Assembly (NCBI GenBank): GCA_018907035.1
Contig: JACCIC010000190.1
Span: 930,001-994,000, forward strand
Origin: Sycobia sp. Sy_11
Taxonomy: Eukaryota; Arthropoda; Insecta; Hymenoptera; Epichrysomallidae
Direction: 5' to 3'
Length of the DNA stretch: 64,000 nucleotides
Position 1 is the stretch's first letter. Every line of letters starts with the position of its first letter. A model generated the notes under the pieces. That model had not been told where the DNA came from and made no database searches. It saw only the letters and a list, made by a program, of their open reading frames with translations. A program made the translations under genes and the position numbers. Of the stretch, positions 23,501 to 34,739 are shown in pieces.

Positions 23501-23694
23501 ATATTTTTTCTATCAAATCGTATTTATTCAAATAAACCTAATTGTTGGTTTTGTAGCTTTCGTGTACTTTCACGCACCGCCGATAGTGATGAAAACAACT
23601 ACATGTTAATAATAATATAACAATCAGCTAAGGTACGGTATTATAATATAGTAGTCAATCTTGTGGACGCTGAGTCGTCCGTACAAGCAATGCT

Positions 23695-23840
23695 GGCCTG
23701 CGGCCGCTGCCGCGCGCCTTGGTGTTCGCGATCCCCTCCACGCCGTCGGGGTACCGCCGTTGTATATTGCATGCGTCGTAATCCATACGGTGCATGCGCG
23801 TCGCTATGAGGGACTTATGCTTGTGCACCATCCCTATAGT
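23695..23840 (-). repeat. Degenerate LTR fragment of the LRR-carrying element family
   Basis: On the minus strand this GC-rich island resembles the LTR at 56090-56412. Seen on the plus strand, the order CTGCGGCCGCTGCCGCGCGCC, then CCACGCCGTCGGGG, then GCATGCGCG, ending CCCTATAG, parallels the reverse complement of that LTR (CGGCCGCTGCCGCGCGCC, CCACGCCGTCGGGGG, CACGCGCG, CCCTATA). It is much diverged; a solo or partial LTR. Confidence 0.5.
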
Positions 23841-23932
23841 TTTAAAAACATAGTTTACTCAAAATTACAAAATATTCATTCGTTTGAAATATGTATATTT
23901 TTATATCAAATATATTATTTGATTTGTTTGTC

Positions 23933-25027
23933 AAATTTCTTCCTTCCGCTTTTTTGTTCTTCATTCAATTCTTTATAAAAAGTGTTACAGTGGTTGGATT
24001 TACTTCAAATATGCGCCGTTTTGTTCGATAGTCTGTTTCCATCTAGATGACAACTTCATAATACCCCTCTCGTAGAAACCCCTCTCCTTATTTGCGAAGA
24101 ACTCGGACAGCTAGTTTTCACAAGCCTCTTTTGAGCCCAACTTTACGCCACGAAGGGGGTTGGACATAGACAGGAACAGGTGGTAATCACTTGGCGCAAT
24201 GTCCGGGCTATATGAGTGTGTAGTCTGGTGTTGTCCTCATAGTGGATGATTACCTTCCAATCCCACCAAATACACAGCAAAACCATCGTGGCCCTCAATC
24301 CCGGCTTAGCCACTGTTTGGGACTGTCCACCGGCCTTGGAACACGACCGTTTTCGCTTAATATTGTCGTATGTGATCCCTTTTTCGTCGCCAGTCATCAT
24401 CCGCTTGAAAAATGGATCAAGTTCGTTCCGTTTCGACGGCACATCGTAGGCGTAGATTCAGTCCAGAAGGTTTTTGTGCGTCAAATCATGCGGCACCCAA
24501 ACATCAAGATTTTCTTGTATCCAGCCTTCTGCAGATGGTTTCAAACGATTTTGTGACTAACTCTCATCTCCTGGGCGATGTCACGAGATACCATAGGCCG
24601 GTCTAACTCGATAAATTCCATGATGTGATCGGTATTAGTCGTTACAGGTTTTCCGCCGGCTGACTTATCCATGGTGTCGTTTTCAACGGCTCTGAATCGT
24701 CAAAACCATTACTCTGCAGTGCGAAGTGATAGTATGCCATCTCCCAAAACACCATCAATTTCACGGAACTTTTCTCTAGCTGATTTGCGTTTGACGAAGG
24801 AAAACTTTAAAATAGCGTGAATTTCGGCGTTAGTGAACTCCATGTTTACACGTCTATAACTTTTGAATGCAATATCCAAACTAATCATGCATAGCGTTGT
24901 TTTGCACGTTATGTCAAGACATTTTAAATGATGTATAGTATTGCTAGATATGAGCTCCGTAGCGCTTTGTACATAGCCACGAAATTCATAAGACAAAAAG
25001 GCTGAAGGGAAAGATTTGACAACCTAA
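23933..25027 (-). mobile_element. Mariner copy 3, internally deleted (about 1095 bp)
   Basis: Right end TTGACAACCTAA is intact with TA at 25028-25029; the left end reads TTTGTTTGTCAAAT, two bases off, and its TA is mutated. The deletion differs from copy 2: the sequence passes from the IIHYE motif directly into the DNxRLH second catalytic motif. Confidence 0.88.
24060..24843 (-). pseudogene. Mariner transposase, copy 3
   Basis: ATG at 24843 (FTNAEIHAILKFSF). It carries the same TAA and TGA at the E-W-F-R motif as copy 2, then several frame breaks. It retains TGDEKG, KRKRSCSKAGG and CIWWDWKVIIHYE, then the fused DNTRLHTHIA. The C-terminus reads out towards 24060. Non-functional. Confidence 0.85.
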
Positions 25028-25029
25028 TA

Positions 25030-26030
25030 TAAAATTTAAAGAATTATTTGTTGCATTCAAATAAATACACTTTGAAATTAGTGACTCTTTGCATTTAGAC
25101 TTTTTTTTTAATGTGTAATACAGTGTCAATAATATTCTTTAGAAAATTGAACAATATGATAATGTAAGTAGAATGAAATAAAATCTATAATAAAAAATGT
25201 AATACAAGTTGTATTGATACTTAATTTATTATGCATACAGATGGACAGGTAATAAACAGTGAGAGCAGGTGAGAGAAAGAGATGAAACAGTATAGAGGAA
25301 ACTCGCGGGTGCATGGTGTGGCAACACCCACCAACATCGAGTAATCCATGTTAATCTCCTTGGATTTTTCTTCCCCCCCCTCTCGCTCCCTCTCTTTCTC
25401 TCTTTTCCTTTTTCTCTGTCTCCTCCATATAAGGTAATTATGTGTTAAATATGATTATATAGGATTCTGACACGATACTCCGAAAATATAAAAAGCAATC
25501 AAATAATTTTTGGAAAAGTTTACAGTATATAATTAGCATCTTTTTCGAGATCTATTGAATTTGTAAACATAGGTCAATTACTGACAATGGCCATGAACAT
25601 TGTCTCAATCATAAGTTAAGTAAAGAAACCGAGACAATTGCTAAACTCTGAACGATGGTGGGTGTACTCTTCAGCACTAACAATCTTAATTTTAAAAATT
25701 ACTTACACAACTAAAACATACTTTAAATTTACTTCGTACAAAAGTATAAAATAAGGCAAGTATGGTGTATTAGAAATTCTAAGCATTTAAAAGTATTTGT
25801 AATGTAACAAACATTTTTTGCTCTTCAAATAAACCTAACTGTTAATTTCAAACAGATGATTCTTTCAAAAATAGAAAATATTCTTTCGTTTTAAATATGT
25901 ATGTTTTTATTTTAAATAAATAGAATTTAAATGAATATTTGCTGGACTGAAATAAAGACACTTTTACGAAATAGCCAGATTTGCATAAAGTTGCCGCAGA
26001 TTTGAAAACTTTCAACTGCTTGCTATCTGC
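25030..26030. other. AT-rich spacer with pyrimidine tract
   Basis: No gene. A C/T-rich tract (about 25370-25430) is the only distinct feature. Confidence 0.5.
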
Positions 26031-26032
26031 TG

Positions 26033-26033
<1 letters not shown>

Positions 26034-26067
<34 letters not shown>
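26034..26067. repeat. (GT)n microsatellite
   Basis: About 16 tandem GT units. Confidence 0.95.
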
Positions 26068-26068
<1 letters not shown>

Positions 26069-26244
26069 CAATAAAATTTCTTTTTGGTCGCTGCCAATAT
26101 ACACTGCTCATCTTTTATTGCACCTCGCTGCCAGCCTATTGTCTCACCAAGCTTTCCCCCCGCACGCGCCGAAGACAGTCGTTACCCCCCCCCTCGATCG
26201 CACCATCGCAGGAGCTCGAAAAACAACATCTGGAATATCGCACG

Positions 26245-26748
26245 AAATAGTCAGTACCTCGCTTGGGTCACTAGAGGTCCTCGTTTTAAGTCGAAAATTT
26301 TTACTGCAGTCTCCCCCATAAGTGTCGGCGAACTTCCCTTATTATCTCTGGCTCAAGTCATGGGTCAAAGATGACTTTGACGGTCACACAAGGACATTTA
26401 AGCTCAAACATGGTTTGGAAACCTCTTGGCATAAGAAATTCTCAATTTTTGTGCCACAGAAGTTATTACTTTTATCAAGGTGCATGCAACGGTGACACTC
26501 TGCACGACGGTTGGACGTAAAATTTTCTCCTTTTTCGATTTCGGTTGTCGAAAATAGGGGTTCCCATTAAAAAAAAAACAAAGTTTACATTGAAATAACC
26601 TTGACATTTAAACCCAAGGTCAAATCCAAGGTCACTATTAAATTTCTTATCAAAAGTTACCTGTAGATTGATATTGACCTTGTCCAAAATCAATTTACGT
26701 GGAAAATTCTTAAGGTGTTCCGGGACTTTTTGGACACCCTGTATATAC
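26245..26748. repeat. Dispersed-type repeat with AAGGTCA half-sites
   Basis: Non-coding block ending in TTTTTGGACACCCTGTATA, a 3' end style common in insect DNA transposon derivatives. It contains AAGGTCA at 26616-26622 and 26628-26634, TGACCTT at 26675-26681, and near-matches such as CCTTGACA at about 26599. A second copy was not seen in the window, so calling it an element is inferred from style. Confidence 0.4.
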
Positions 26749-27249
26749 TAAGCTTCTATACAAGAGTGACAAATGATACCGTAAAGATCTTGTTGCTTAT
26801 CTCATTATGTCCATGCGTATGTATTGTCGCGTGAAAACCCAAACCTGTGGAACGATTACTACATATATATATATAGTACGAGCTCCGTTTATCAAAAATT
26901 ATAATAAAGCTACGTCACAACCAAAAATCGGTTGTGCAGAAGATTCTGTTTAGTTCTGGAAACTACCGCAATTAACTTCTCTAGTAGTCGCTGCGATCGG
27001 ACTTCTGTCAGAGGTATCGAGCACTCTTAAGCAGATGCAACTACATAAGTGCTCAGTCTTGCCAGAGTAGTCTGATATTTTCAAAGCCAAACATCTGGCG
27101 TTTGGTTTTATAAACCGAGACTGGCGCCCTCTAGACAAGTTTAAAACTCGACACACTTTCGATAACGATTACATACCCCCCTCCCCCCTGGAATCTCTGG
27201 TTTTCACTTCTCTCTGTGATTTTTTATTATGTGAAAAATTAAAATTTGT
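26749..27249. other. Spacer upstream of palindrome
   Basis: No gene recognised. It includes a short GC-richer piece (27000-27150, with GGCGCCCTCTAGACAAG) that could be another small insertion. Confidence 0.35.
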
Positions 27250-27665
27250 AGCACAAAGTATGGAGGATAGAGAGAAGGAGTGGAAACTCCGCTCGCTTTA
27301 CATAGAAAAAGCTTATCAAATATTAGCCAGAGTTGGTAGTTCAAATTTGTCCGGTAGACGTCACTGTCGTGGAGATCCCTCGATGGTTCTACGTGCAACA
27401 GAAAGAGAAATTAAAAACCAAAGCGAATAAGGGGAAGATATCTGCTTCTTGCATGACTGCTTTTTTCCTTCCCCTTACTCGCTTTTGTTTTTGCTTTCTC
27501 TATCTGTTGCACGCAAAACCATTGTGGGATTTCCAAGACAGCGACATCTACCGGACAAATCTAAACTACCATCTCTAGCTAATTTTTTATAAGCTTTTCC
27601 CATATAAAGCAAGCGGAGTTTCCACTCTTTTTCTCTAGCCTCCATGTTGCCTCCATAGCGCAAAG
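27250..27665. repeat. 0.4-kb palindrome upstream of HGH1, each arm open for 56 codons
   Basis: Arms 27250-27440 and 27455-27665 are inverted copies around a short centre. Each arm, read towards the centre, holds an ATG-to-stop frame of exactly 171 nt: 27260-27430 on plus and 27645-27475 on minus. Both start ME, continue REKEWKLR, contain LSGR and MVLRAT, and end with a TAA. There is no indel between the arms in 57 codons. My hand comparison shows more amino-acid-changing than silent differences, so selection on the peptide is not supported. The outer edge lies about 55 bases from the HGH1 start codon. Confidence 0.75.
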
Positions 27666-27719
27666 GTGCAAAGATATGTTAAGACTGAGCTTAAATTATT
27701 ACTTGTGACAAAAATAATT

Positions 27720-29043
27720 ATGGAGTCTTTAAGAGATATAAGTCCTTTTTTAGATTTAAAGTCTAGATTAGATTTAAAAGCTGTATCTCTTCAACATGTA
27801 TTAGGTAATTGCATATAAAATATAACGTTATTTACAACAGATTATAGTGTATCTATAATGTAATTTATTTAGTAAGTAAAACATAATATATGCCTTTTAA
27901 TTAATTTATTTTCAGGTGTCACAGGCACATTAGATGGCCGACAATTGTTGCTTGGAATACCACAAATTTTAAGGCAATTAATATTGTTATTACAAGATGA
28001 TATTCTAACTATAGCAAAGGATGCTTCATTGGCATTGATAAATATGTCCAGTGATGAAGATGGAGCAAGTGCTTTATTGATTATTTCTGAATCATCCATG
28101 AGTTTAAAAAAAAATGAAAAAACAGATAATTTAATATACTTATGTTTGAAGTAATTATGGCTTTTATTTATGATAAAATATTAATCATAAAAGTACATTG
28201 AAGATTTTATAAGATATACTAAATGCAATTTAATTAATTAAATTTACATTATATTTATAAAATAATTAAATTATGTTTTCTGATAGTGTGTATTATTTTA
28301 ATACCATAATTCTTAACTTTAGAAATGTTGCAGACAAAGAAAGCAAACTTGCTGATCCTTGCTGTATGATTTTATCAAATATGTCAAGATCTTACTTGCA
28401 TGTGAATAGAATTATTGGACTTGCGGAAAAAAGTCCTGATTTCACATGGAACTTGTTATTAAATATTTTAACTACAATTAATTATAATACTTCTGGTGCT
28501 AATTTACATTATTTAGGACCTCTTTTTAGTAATCTTAGTCAATCACAAAGAATGCGAAGGTACATACTTATAATTCTTAAAATATTTTAATTTTAGAATG
28601 ATATGAAAATAAATAATAAGCATTTTTCTATATCAAAATAAATCTTTCAGATACTTTATGAATAGAAATGAATGGATTTTTCAAAAATTACTTTCTTTCG
28701 TTGATTATCAAGCAAGTGCAATCAGAAGAGGTGGAATAATAGGAACATTAAAAAATTGTTGTTTTGATACTGAAAATCATGAATGGCTTATAAGTCAGAA
28801 TGTTGATATCCTACCATATTTACTTTTACCTCTTGCTGGACCAGAGGAATTTACAGAACAGGAAAACAACAAACTGCCTATAGACTTACAGTATCTACCA
28901 GAAACTAAGACAAGAGAGGCCGATATTGATATTAGGTATGTTTAGATAATCTCGGAAACAAATAAAAGTATTATTATATAATATAATGAAAATATCTAAT
29001 AAATCCTCATTACTCATATCTGTAATGTATTGTATCATCTTAA

Positions 29044-29080
<37 letters not shown>

Positions 29081-29664
29081 CTATTAGAATTCTCAGGAGA
29101 GAATTATTTAGCTAAATTTAAATCAAATTTAAATTATTATTTAATATATAGAAATTAAATTCCCATAGTTCTATTAAATGAAGATTGTTTTAAGGTATAT
29201 ACAAAAACTTTACAAAAATTTGAAAGAAATAAAAAGTTACGTTTTCATTGAAAAATTTTAGGGTCAGTTTGACCATATATAAATCATAAGGGTAAGGATT
29301 ATGCAAAGCAATTATAATGTATTTCAGAATTATGCTGTTAGAAGCCCTTGGTCAACTCTGTGCTACTAAAATGGGACGTGAACATTTAAGAAAAAATAAT
29401 TCTTATATAATTTTAAGAGAGCTGCATAAATGGGAAAAGGACAAAACTGTTTTATTAGCTTGTGAAAATGTTGTAGATATTTTAATAAAGTATTATTATC
29501 TAAATTTTTTTTTATATATGATATAAAATATTTTTAAAAATTTACATACTCTTTTTTCTAGAACTGAAAACGAAATAGGATTGGACAATTTAAAACAAGT
29601 TGATGTTCCCAAGAAATACAAAGAAAAGTTTTATGAAATGGATAAGCAGTATTTAGAGGAATAG
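27720..29664 (+). CDS. HGH1: HGH1 homologue (eEF2-folding cofactor), six exons
   Basis: Hgh1 is a cytosolic ARM-repeat protein; in yeast it links nascent eEF2 to the TRiC/CCT and Hsp90 chaperones. Exons: 27720-27804, 27916-28150, 28323-28559, 28651-28935, 29328-29489, 29562-29664. All junctions are GT-AG and keep the frame, giving 368 residues (human about 390). Signature regions: MILSNMSR (exon 3), GGIIGTLKNCCFD and PYLLLPLAGPEEF followed by LPIDLQYLP (exon 4), MLLEALGQLC and YIILRELHKWE (exon 5), and a charged C-terminus. Exon 2 could end at 28150 (chosen, donor GTAATT, same as exon 1) or earlier; only the chosen site fits the phase of exon 3. No stop or frameshift, so probably functional; it is the only clear host gene here. 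Confidence 0.93.
29049..29087 (+). repeat. Poly(T) tract in HGH1 intron 4
   Basis: A run of nearly 40 T inside the longest intron, possibly the poly(A) tail of a minus-strand retroinsert; no body is recognisable. Confidence 0.85.
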
Positions 29665-29697
29665 GAAAGTAAATAAGAAAAATAATATTAGTTCAAT

Positions 29698-29703
29698 AAT
29701 AAA
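29698..29703 (+). promoter_or_regulatory. Polyadenylation signal of HGH1
   Basis: AATAAA begins 34 bases after the HGH1 stop codon, a normal place for a short 3' UTR. Confidence 0.7.
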
Positions 29704-29951
29704 CAATTACTTATCCATATTATTTAATATAAAGTAAAACTTATTAATGAATTTATTGAAGTACATAAGAGATTTTACAATTTTATTATTATATTATGTT
29801 TACAAATTTTAACTACTTTATAAACAATCAATTTGTTGAATCATGTAATAATGGAAGTTGACTTTTAAAACATAACTTCTAACCATCCAATAAGAACCGC
29901 AAATTTCTACGCATTCTGATGATCTGATGAATATAATACTCTAAATAACAT

Positions 29952-30602
29952 AAATTAATAAATATTTTTTTATCGGTCTTACAGTCCAATCAATTCAATC
30001 TAAAAATAAAAATAAATAAATAAAAATAAAATAAAAATTAAAAATAAAAATTAAATTAAAATTACAATGACAATCAGACTGTCCTTGTTTACATTCACCC
30101 CCGTAGACTAATCTGAAAATAAAATATTAGCTGATAAAATTCTCTGTTAGTAAAGTGCAGTCTGACTGTCCCCAACACCCTTACCTAATTGAAGACTTGT
30201 CCAACGTTTCGAGCTCGCTACGGCTCCTCATCAGGGACTAAACTGAGTTAGAGTTTAGTCCCTGATGAAGGGATAGAGTATAATAAATTCTAACTCAGTT
30301 TAGTCCCTGATGATGAGCCGTAGCGAGCTCGAAACGTTGGACAAGTCTTCAATTAGGTAAGAGTGTTGGGGACAGTCAGACTGCACTTTACTAACAAAGA
30401 ATTTTATCAGCTAATATTTTATTTTCAGATTAGTCTACGGGGGTGAATGTAAACAAGGATAGCCTGACTGTCATTGTAATTTTAATTTAATTTTTATTTT
30501 TAATTTTTATTTTATTTTTATTTATTTATTTTTATTTTTTATTTTTATTTTTAGATTGAATTGATTGGATTGTAAAACCGATAAAAAAATATTTATTAAT
30601 TT
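29952..30602. repeat. Hairpin repeat 2 (inverted repeat, about 300-bp arms)
   Basis: Left arm 29952-30252 and right arm 30288-30602 are near-perfect inverted copies, outer end AAATTAATAAATATTTTTTT. Landmarks from hairpin 1 recur: TTATCGGT, the TTTTTA run, CCCCCGTAGA, TCTGTTAGTAAAG. The inner part holds CTGATGA and GAAAC spaced like a hammerhead core (30307-30335 on plus; 30206-30234 on minus). The arms differ little, so this copy is young or gene-converted. Confidence 0.85.
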
Positions 30603-31545
30603 GTGTATGGACAGTCGATATAAGTACAATTAAATTATTCTAAATAACATAAAAAAACATTTAAAAAATTAAAAATATATAGCTTCATTTAATTACAATT
30701 TGGATCATGAATGGCAGGTGTTTGATGTCAATACATCTTTAGAGGTAATAAACAATATTTTTAATGAAAAGTATGTTTTTGTTTAAAATTTATAAAGCCT
30801 AATATAATCATAAAATACTATGATTATTAACAAGTTAGTAAGTTATTGAGTTGAATTCTGTCATATAAATAAACAATATCAGATGACTTTCCTTTTTGGT
30901 ATATCATTGAAAAATTAAACATTACACAATTAAAAATTAACATTCTACTAAAAATATGTTGAAAAATACATTTAAATAATATTATAGTGTTTGTACATTG
31001 TAACGGGGTGCTTATTTAATGAATACCCGGTAAAAGCAATCGTTAGCACAAGTATAAAGAACCCAAAACGGATTAAGTCGTTTTAAAAACAATTTGTTTG
31101 GACCGGAGGTTCTTTACTAATTTTTATCCTGGAATTTATTTATTTTTAATTTATATTAATAATAAATTATATTAATAGATTATTAATGATCCAGGAAAGG
31201 ACGAGACAATTATCAGGTACAGGGGCAATACTATGATATTTGCTATTACAAACAAAAAGAAACAGAAAAATTTATTTATTTGAATAGATAAAAATTTTAA
31301 GATTTATTAAATTGTATAAAACTATAATAAATAATATACTACCCCTACTTATTATGCACCTGCGCTATATTAACGCACGTTTCCGTTCACACAGGGTGTG
31401 AGAGAGAAAAAATTGACAAGTATGTCAGAGAGATAAAGCAACAACAGTACCGCCTTACGGAGAACAACAAGAACTACTAACGAAAGTTGCGTGTGCGCTT
31501 GCTGTTCTTATAACTACTACTCTATGTTAATAGTTCGTCCACCAG
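30603..31545. other. AT-rich spacer, possible LTR-like start near 31000
   Basis: No gene. TGTAACGGGGTGCTTATTTA at about 31000 looks like an LTR terminus, but no partner copy or PBS was found. Confidence 0.3.
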
Positions 31546-31854
31546 ATGAACAGGAAGGAACGCCAAGCCGAAGGGAAGCAGCAAGCCAGAGAGCGTTCGC
31601 TGGCTTGCTGGCAGAATAGGTGGGAGCAAGATACGCGCGGAATGTGGACCGCCAGACTTATAAGTCAGATGGCCATCATACATTTTTTTGTGTTCGGGCA
31701 GTGGGAGCAGCAGAGGGCGCTACTGGGGGAGGATGCTGGAAGGGTTACCCCGGAAGGCATCGTTCTTCTGATGCTCTCCAGCCAGGAAACATGGTGAAAT
31801 GTTGCCTATTTCGTCGAGGATATCCTCAGACGGAAGAAGGCGGACCTTTCCTAG
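31546..31854 (+). pseudogene. R1-like ORF2 C-terminus
   Basis: Reads SLACWQNRWEQDTRGMWTAR, the post-RT W-W-T-R pattern of R1-clade ORF2, then a frame with GRVTPEGIVLLMLSSQETW. An in-frame TGA at 31795 is followed by NVAYFVEDILRRKKADLS and TAG at 31852. The zinc-finger part between is degraded. RT is absent by 5' truncation. Confidence 0.75.
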
Positions 31855-32152
31855 ATCCTTTAATTTTGCTGGGATATGATGGCGCCCAAAGGCGAACATC
31901 CAGGCCCCCTTCCTGAAGTAATGCCTAACGACGGTTTCCGGGATGGGGAGTTGAGCCAGGGAGAGGAGGTCTCCTCGGTGCACGCTTGTCGACTCCGGCT
32001 TGTAGCTCTTTTCAGAGCTGCAGGAAGCAGTCGGAGGAATGCACCGAGGAGGTAGTTTTTTAGTGGGTATGCCTTTCTGTAGGTGATTACCACATCCCCG
32101 GGGATCTGTCCCCGGAATCCATAAAAGATTTTTCTCCTCTATAAAAAAAAAA
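31546..32152 (+). mobile_element. R1-clade non-LTR element, 5'-truncated 3' end
   Basis: Contains the C-terminal end of ORF2 (31546-31854), a GC-rich 3' UTR and a terminal A run at about 32139-32152. 5' truncation with a poly(A)-like end is the normal mark of target-primed reverse transcription. Confidence 0.75.
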
Positions 32153-32397
32153 AATTATTTGTTATTATAGTAATCATCATTAGTATTATTATAATAACTA
32201 AATATTATTTAGAATACGAGCGAACTAAATCAGAAATTATTATTATAAAACGGCGCCAGAATTATTACAATATAACTTTTATTATAGAAACACGAACGTC
32301 GTCAAGGATGAGAATATCGACTTAACTATTATTCACATAATTATTATTCTTATTATTTGTTAATATCTATCTATCTCTCTCACACTTTGATTTGATA

Positions 32398-32399
<2 letters not shown>

Positions 32400-32448
<49 letters not shown>
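32400..32448. repeat. (TA)n microsatellite
   Basis: About 24 TA units. Confidence 0.95.
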
Positions 32449-32450
<2 letters not shown>

Positions 32451-32986
32451 CACACAGTATTTAGCGTATCAAATACGAAACACAAATCCCGCACTATAAT
32501 CAAATAAAATTTTTTTTTTCTTTCTTCACCAATATCGTCCAACTGCACTAATTTAACTCAACAAAGGGGAATTCTTGCCGAGTCTGGAGTCGCAGGATTA
32601 ACTCTGAAATTGAGTGGAATTTTATTACTTCCTACCAAAACTTTATTCAAAGTAATTTTATTTAATTTAGTCACCAGTACTCTATGTATGTTTCAATAAA
32701 ATTTTAGTTTAAATAATAATAAAAAAAAACTAACCCGTCTGCCATTCAATATAATTAATAATATGATAATGATTAATACTTATATCACCTCAATAAATAT
32801 AGACTGACAATCTTCACATTAATTTACATAATAATTATTATTTCCATGAATATATATTTCTATATCTCCATTTGATCGTGTTCCTTATATTTATTTCCAC
32901 TTTACTTCCTCAATCTTATTTTCCAAATCTTACTTCCTCACTTCTGAATTTCCCTCTCTCTCTCTCATTCTCTCTCTATCTCTCTC

Positions 32987-33394
32987 TCTCTCTCTTTCTT
33001 TCTTCCACAGTACTACTAAAATTTCACTTTTCTTTTATACAATAATTTCCTATTAAATCCCATTCACCATCGCTATTTAAATAACACCCACAACTTGAAA
33101 ATTCTCAAACAGAAAAACTAAGAGAGAATTTTACGAAAGAAAGAACTTTAATTTCTTCTAATCTCTACAAGAGTCAGAAATCAACTGCTCTCTCTCTTTC
33201 TTTCTTCCACAGTACTACTAAAATTTCACTTTTCTTTTATACAATAATTTCCTATTAAATCCCACTCACCATCGCTATTTAAATAACACCCACAACTTGA
33301 AAATTATCAAACAGAAAAACTAAGAGAGAACTTCACGAAAGAAAGAACTTTAATTTCTTCTAATCTCTATAAGAGTCAGAAATCAACTGCTCTC
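32987..33394. repeat. 202-bp tandem duplication with CT tract
   Basis: Two head-to-tail copies with a 202-base offset (TCTTCCACAGTACTACTAAA at 33001 and 33203), differing at only a few positions. A CT-rich tract starts each copy. No coding frame. Low divergence implies a recent duplication. Confidence 0.9.
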
Positions 33395-34030
33395 TCCACA
33401 AAAATTAACATCCCCTCTTACTTCAAATACCGCCAATTTATTATTTCTTGGCGGGCACCAATTACCTTATTAAATTTATTAAACACTCTCATGTATTAAT
33501 TTATCAAACAGGCATTGGTTCCCACCTTTACTACTTAAGTCTTAATCCGGTTCCGCTTCCTTCCTATAACTCCTGATTGGAGCAATTAATCTGCCCTTTC
33601 AATTATTCATTTGAATTTCGCGCGCGAATGTAATTAATTCATTTGAGGTCGGTAAGAAGGGTCTCCACTACTATCGGCCATCTACCGGACGCGCAACGAC
33701 ATTTCTATACATCTCTTTTTTTTCTTTAATGCCTGAAATGCATATTCTATTCATTTGTAACATTCCGGTAGTCCTTTTTCCGTTCCGCTCTCCACCTCGC
33801 CGCCTACGTTAGCGAGCACTACTGCGCAACTCGCACATTATATGTGATTAGTATGTGTGTCATTTCATCGTGCATCTCTAGTATATCATCGGAAAGAAGT
33901 CTTGCGCCTACAACAACACTTCATATGAGTGTTAACCTCAAATTGGTTTGATAACTTAATTTGTTTATTATATTTCTAATAAAATCATTTTATTTAAGTG
34001 TGTTTGATTTAACCATCTTCCTTTTTTTCA
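33395..34030. other. Spacer
   Basis: No gene. Mixed composition with a short GC-rich piece (33700-33860) and no open frame. Confidence 0.4.
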
Positions 34031-34035
34031 GATTA

Positions 34036-34735
34036 TTTAGTAACTTGAGTGACGTATCTCATACGTTACAAAATATATGTAAAACTATGAATGATCTATT
34101 ACATTTTTATATGACGTAGACAGCTTCTGCATATCTTACAATTTCATCGTAATATCCTGGAATTTCTCTAAAGAAGCCCTAAAATCCATTCGTTAATTTA
34201 AAATAAATATACATATTGAAATACAGTATACGCCAGTATGTCATATATTATTATTGATTTGAATCGAAGTTCTAGAAATTCAGTATACACCATTGGAGAA
34301 ATAGTATACGACTTCTTCTATTAAAACAATGAATTTTCTTTAGAAGGGCCATTTGTTTTTACTGCAACGTGAACTAATGTAAGTCTATTTTAGAATCTTA
34401 ATCACTCTAGTTAAATATAATGATCAGTCTCTATTGTATACGAAAGCTCTGTAATATAATACGTACCTAGAATTATTAGCCAGAACCGATAAATTTTTTC
34501 TAATTTACTCAATTCTATAATTAATCTGGTATATATTATTCATCTTATATGTTTTATATATTATTATTGCAGGTATCTGATGTCCTGTGAGTTACGTCAC
34601 AGAAAAAAAATCATAATTTGCTGGGTTTCCACCATTTTCAAACAAGTAAATTCTTTAATAATTGGAATTTGACAATTTAACATAAAAAAAATATTTTTGA
34701 TTCTTTGGTAACTTATGTGACGTATCTCATACGTC

Positions 34736-34738
<3 letters not shown>
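34036..34738. repeat. Pair of direct repeats containing a CRE-like palindrome
   Basis: GTAACTT(N)2GTGACGTATCTC then ATACGT(T/C)AC occurs at about 34036-34071 and 34709-34738. GTGACGTAT/ATACGTCAC is a 9-base stem around CTC. A related GTTACGTCAC lies at about 34590. About 640 bases of AT-rich DNA separate them. This could be the ends of a small element. Confidence 0.5.
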
Positions 34739-34739
<1 letters not shown>

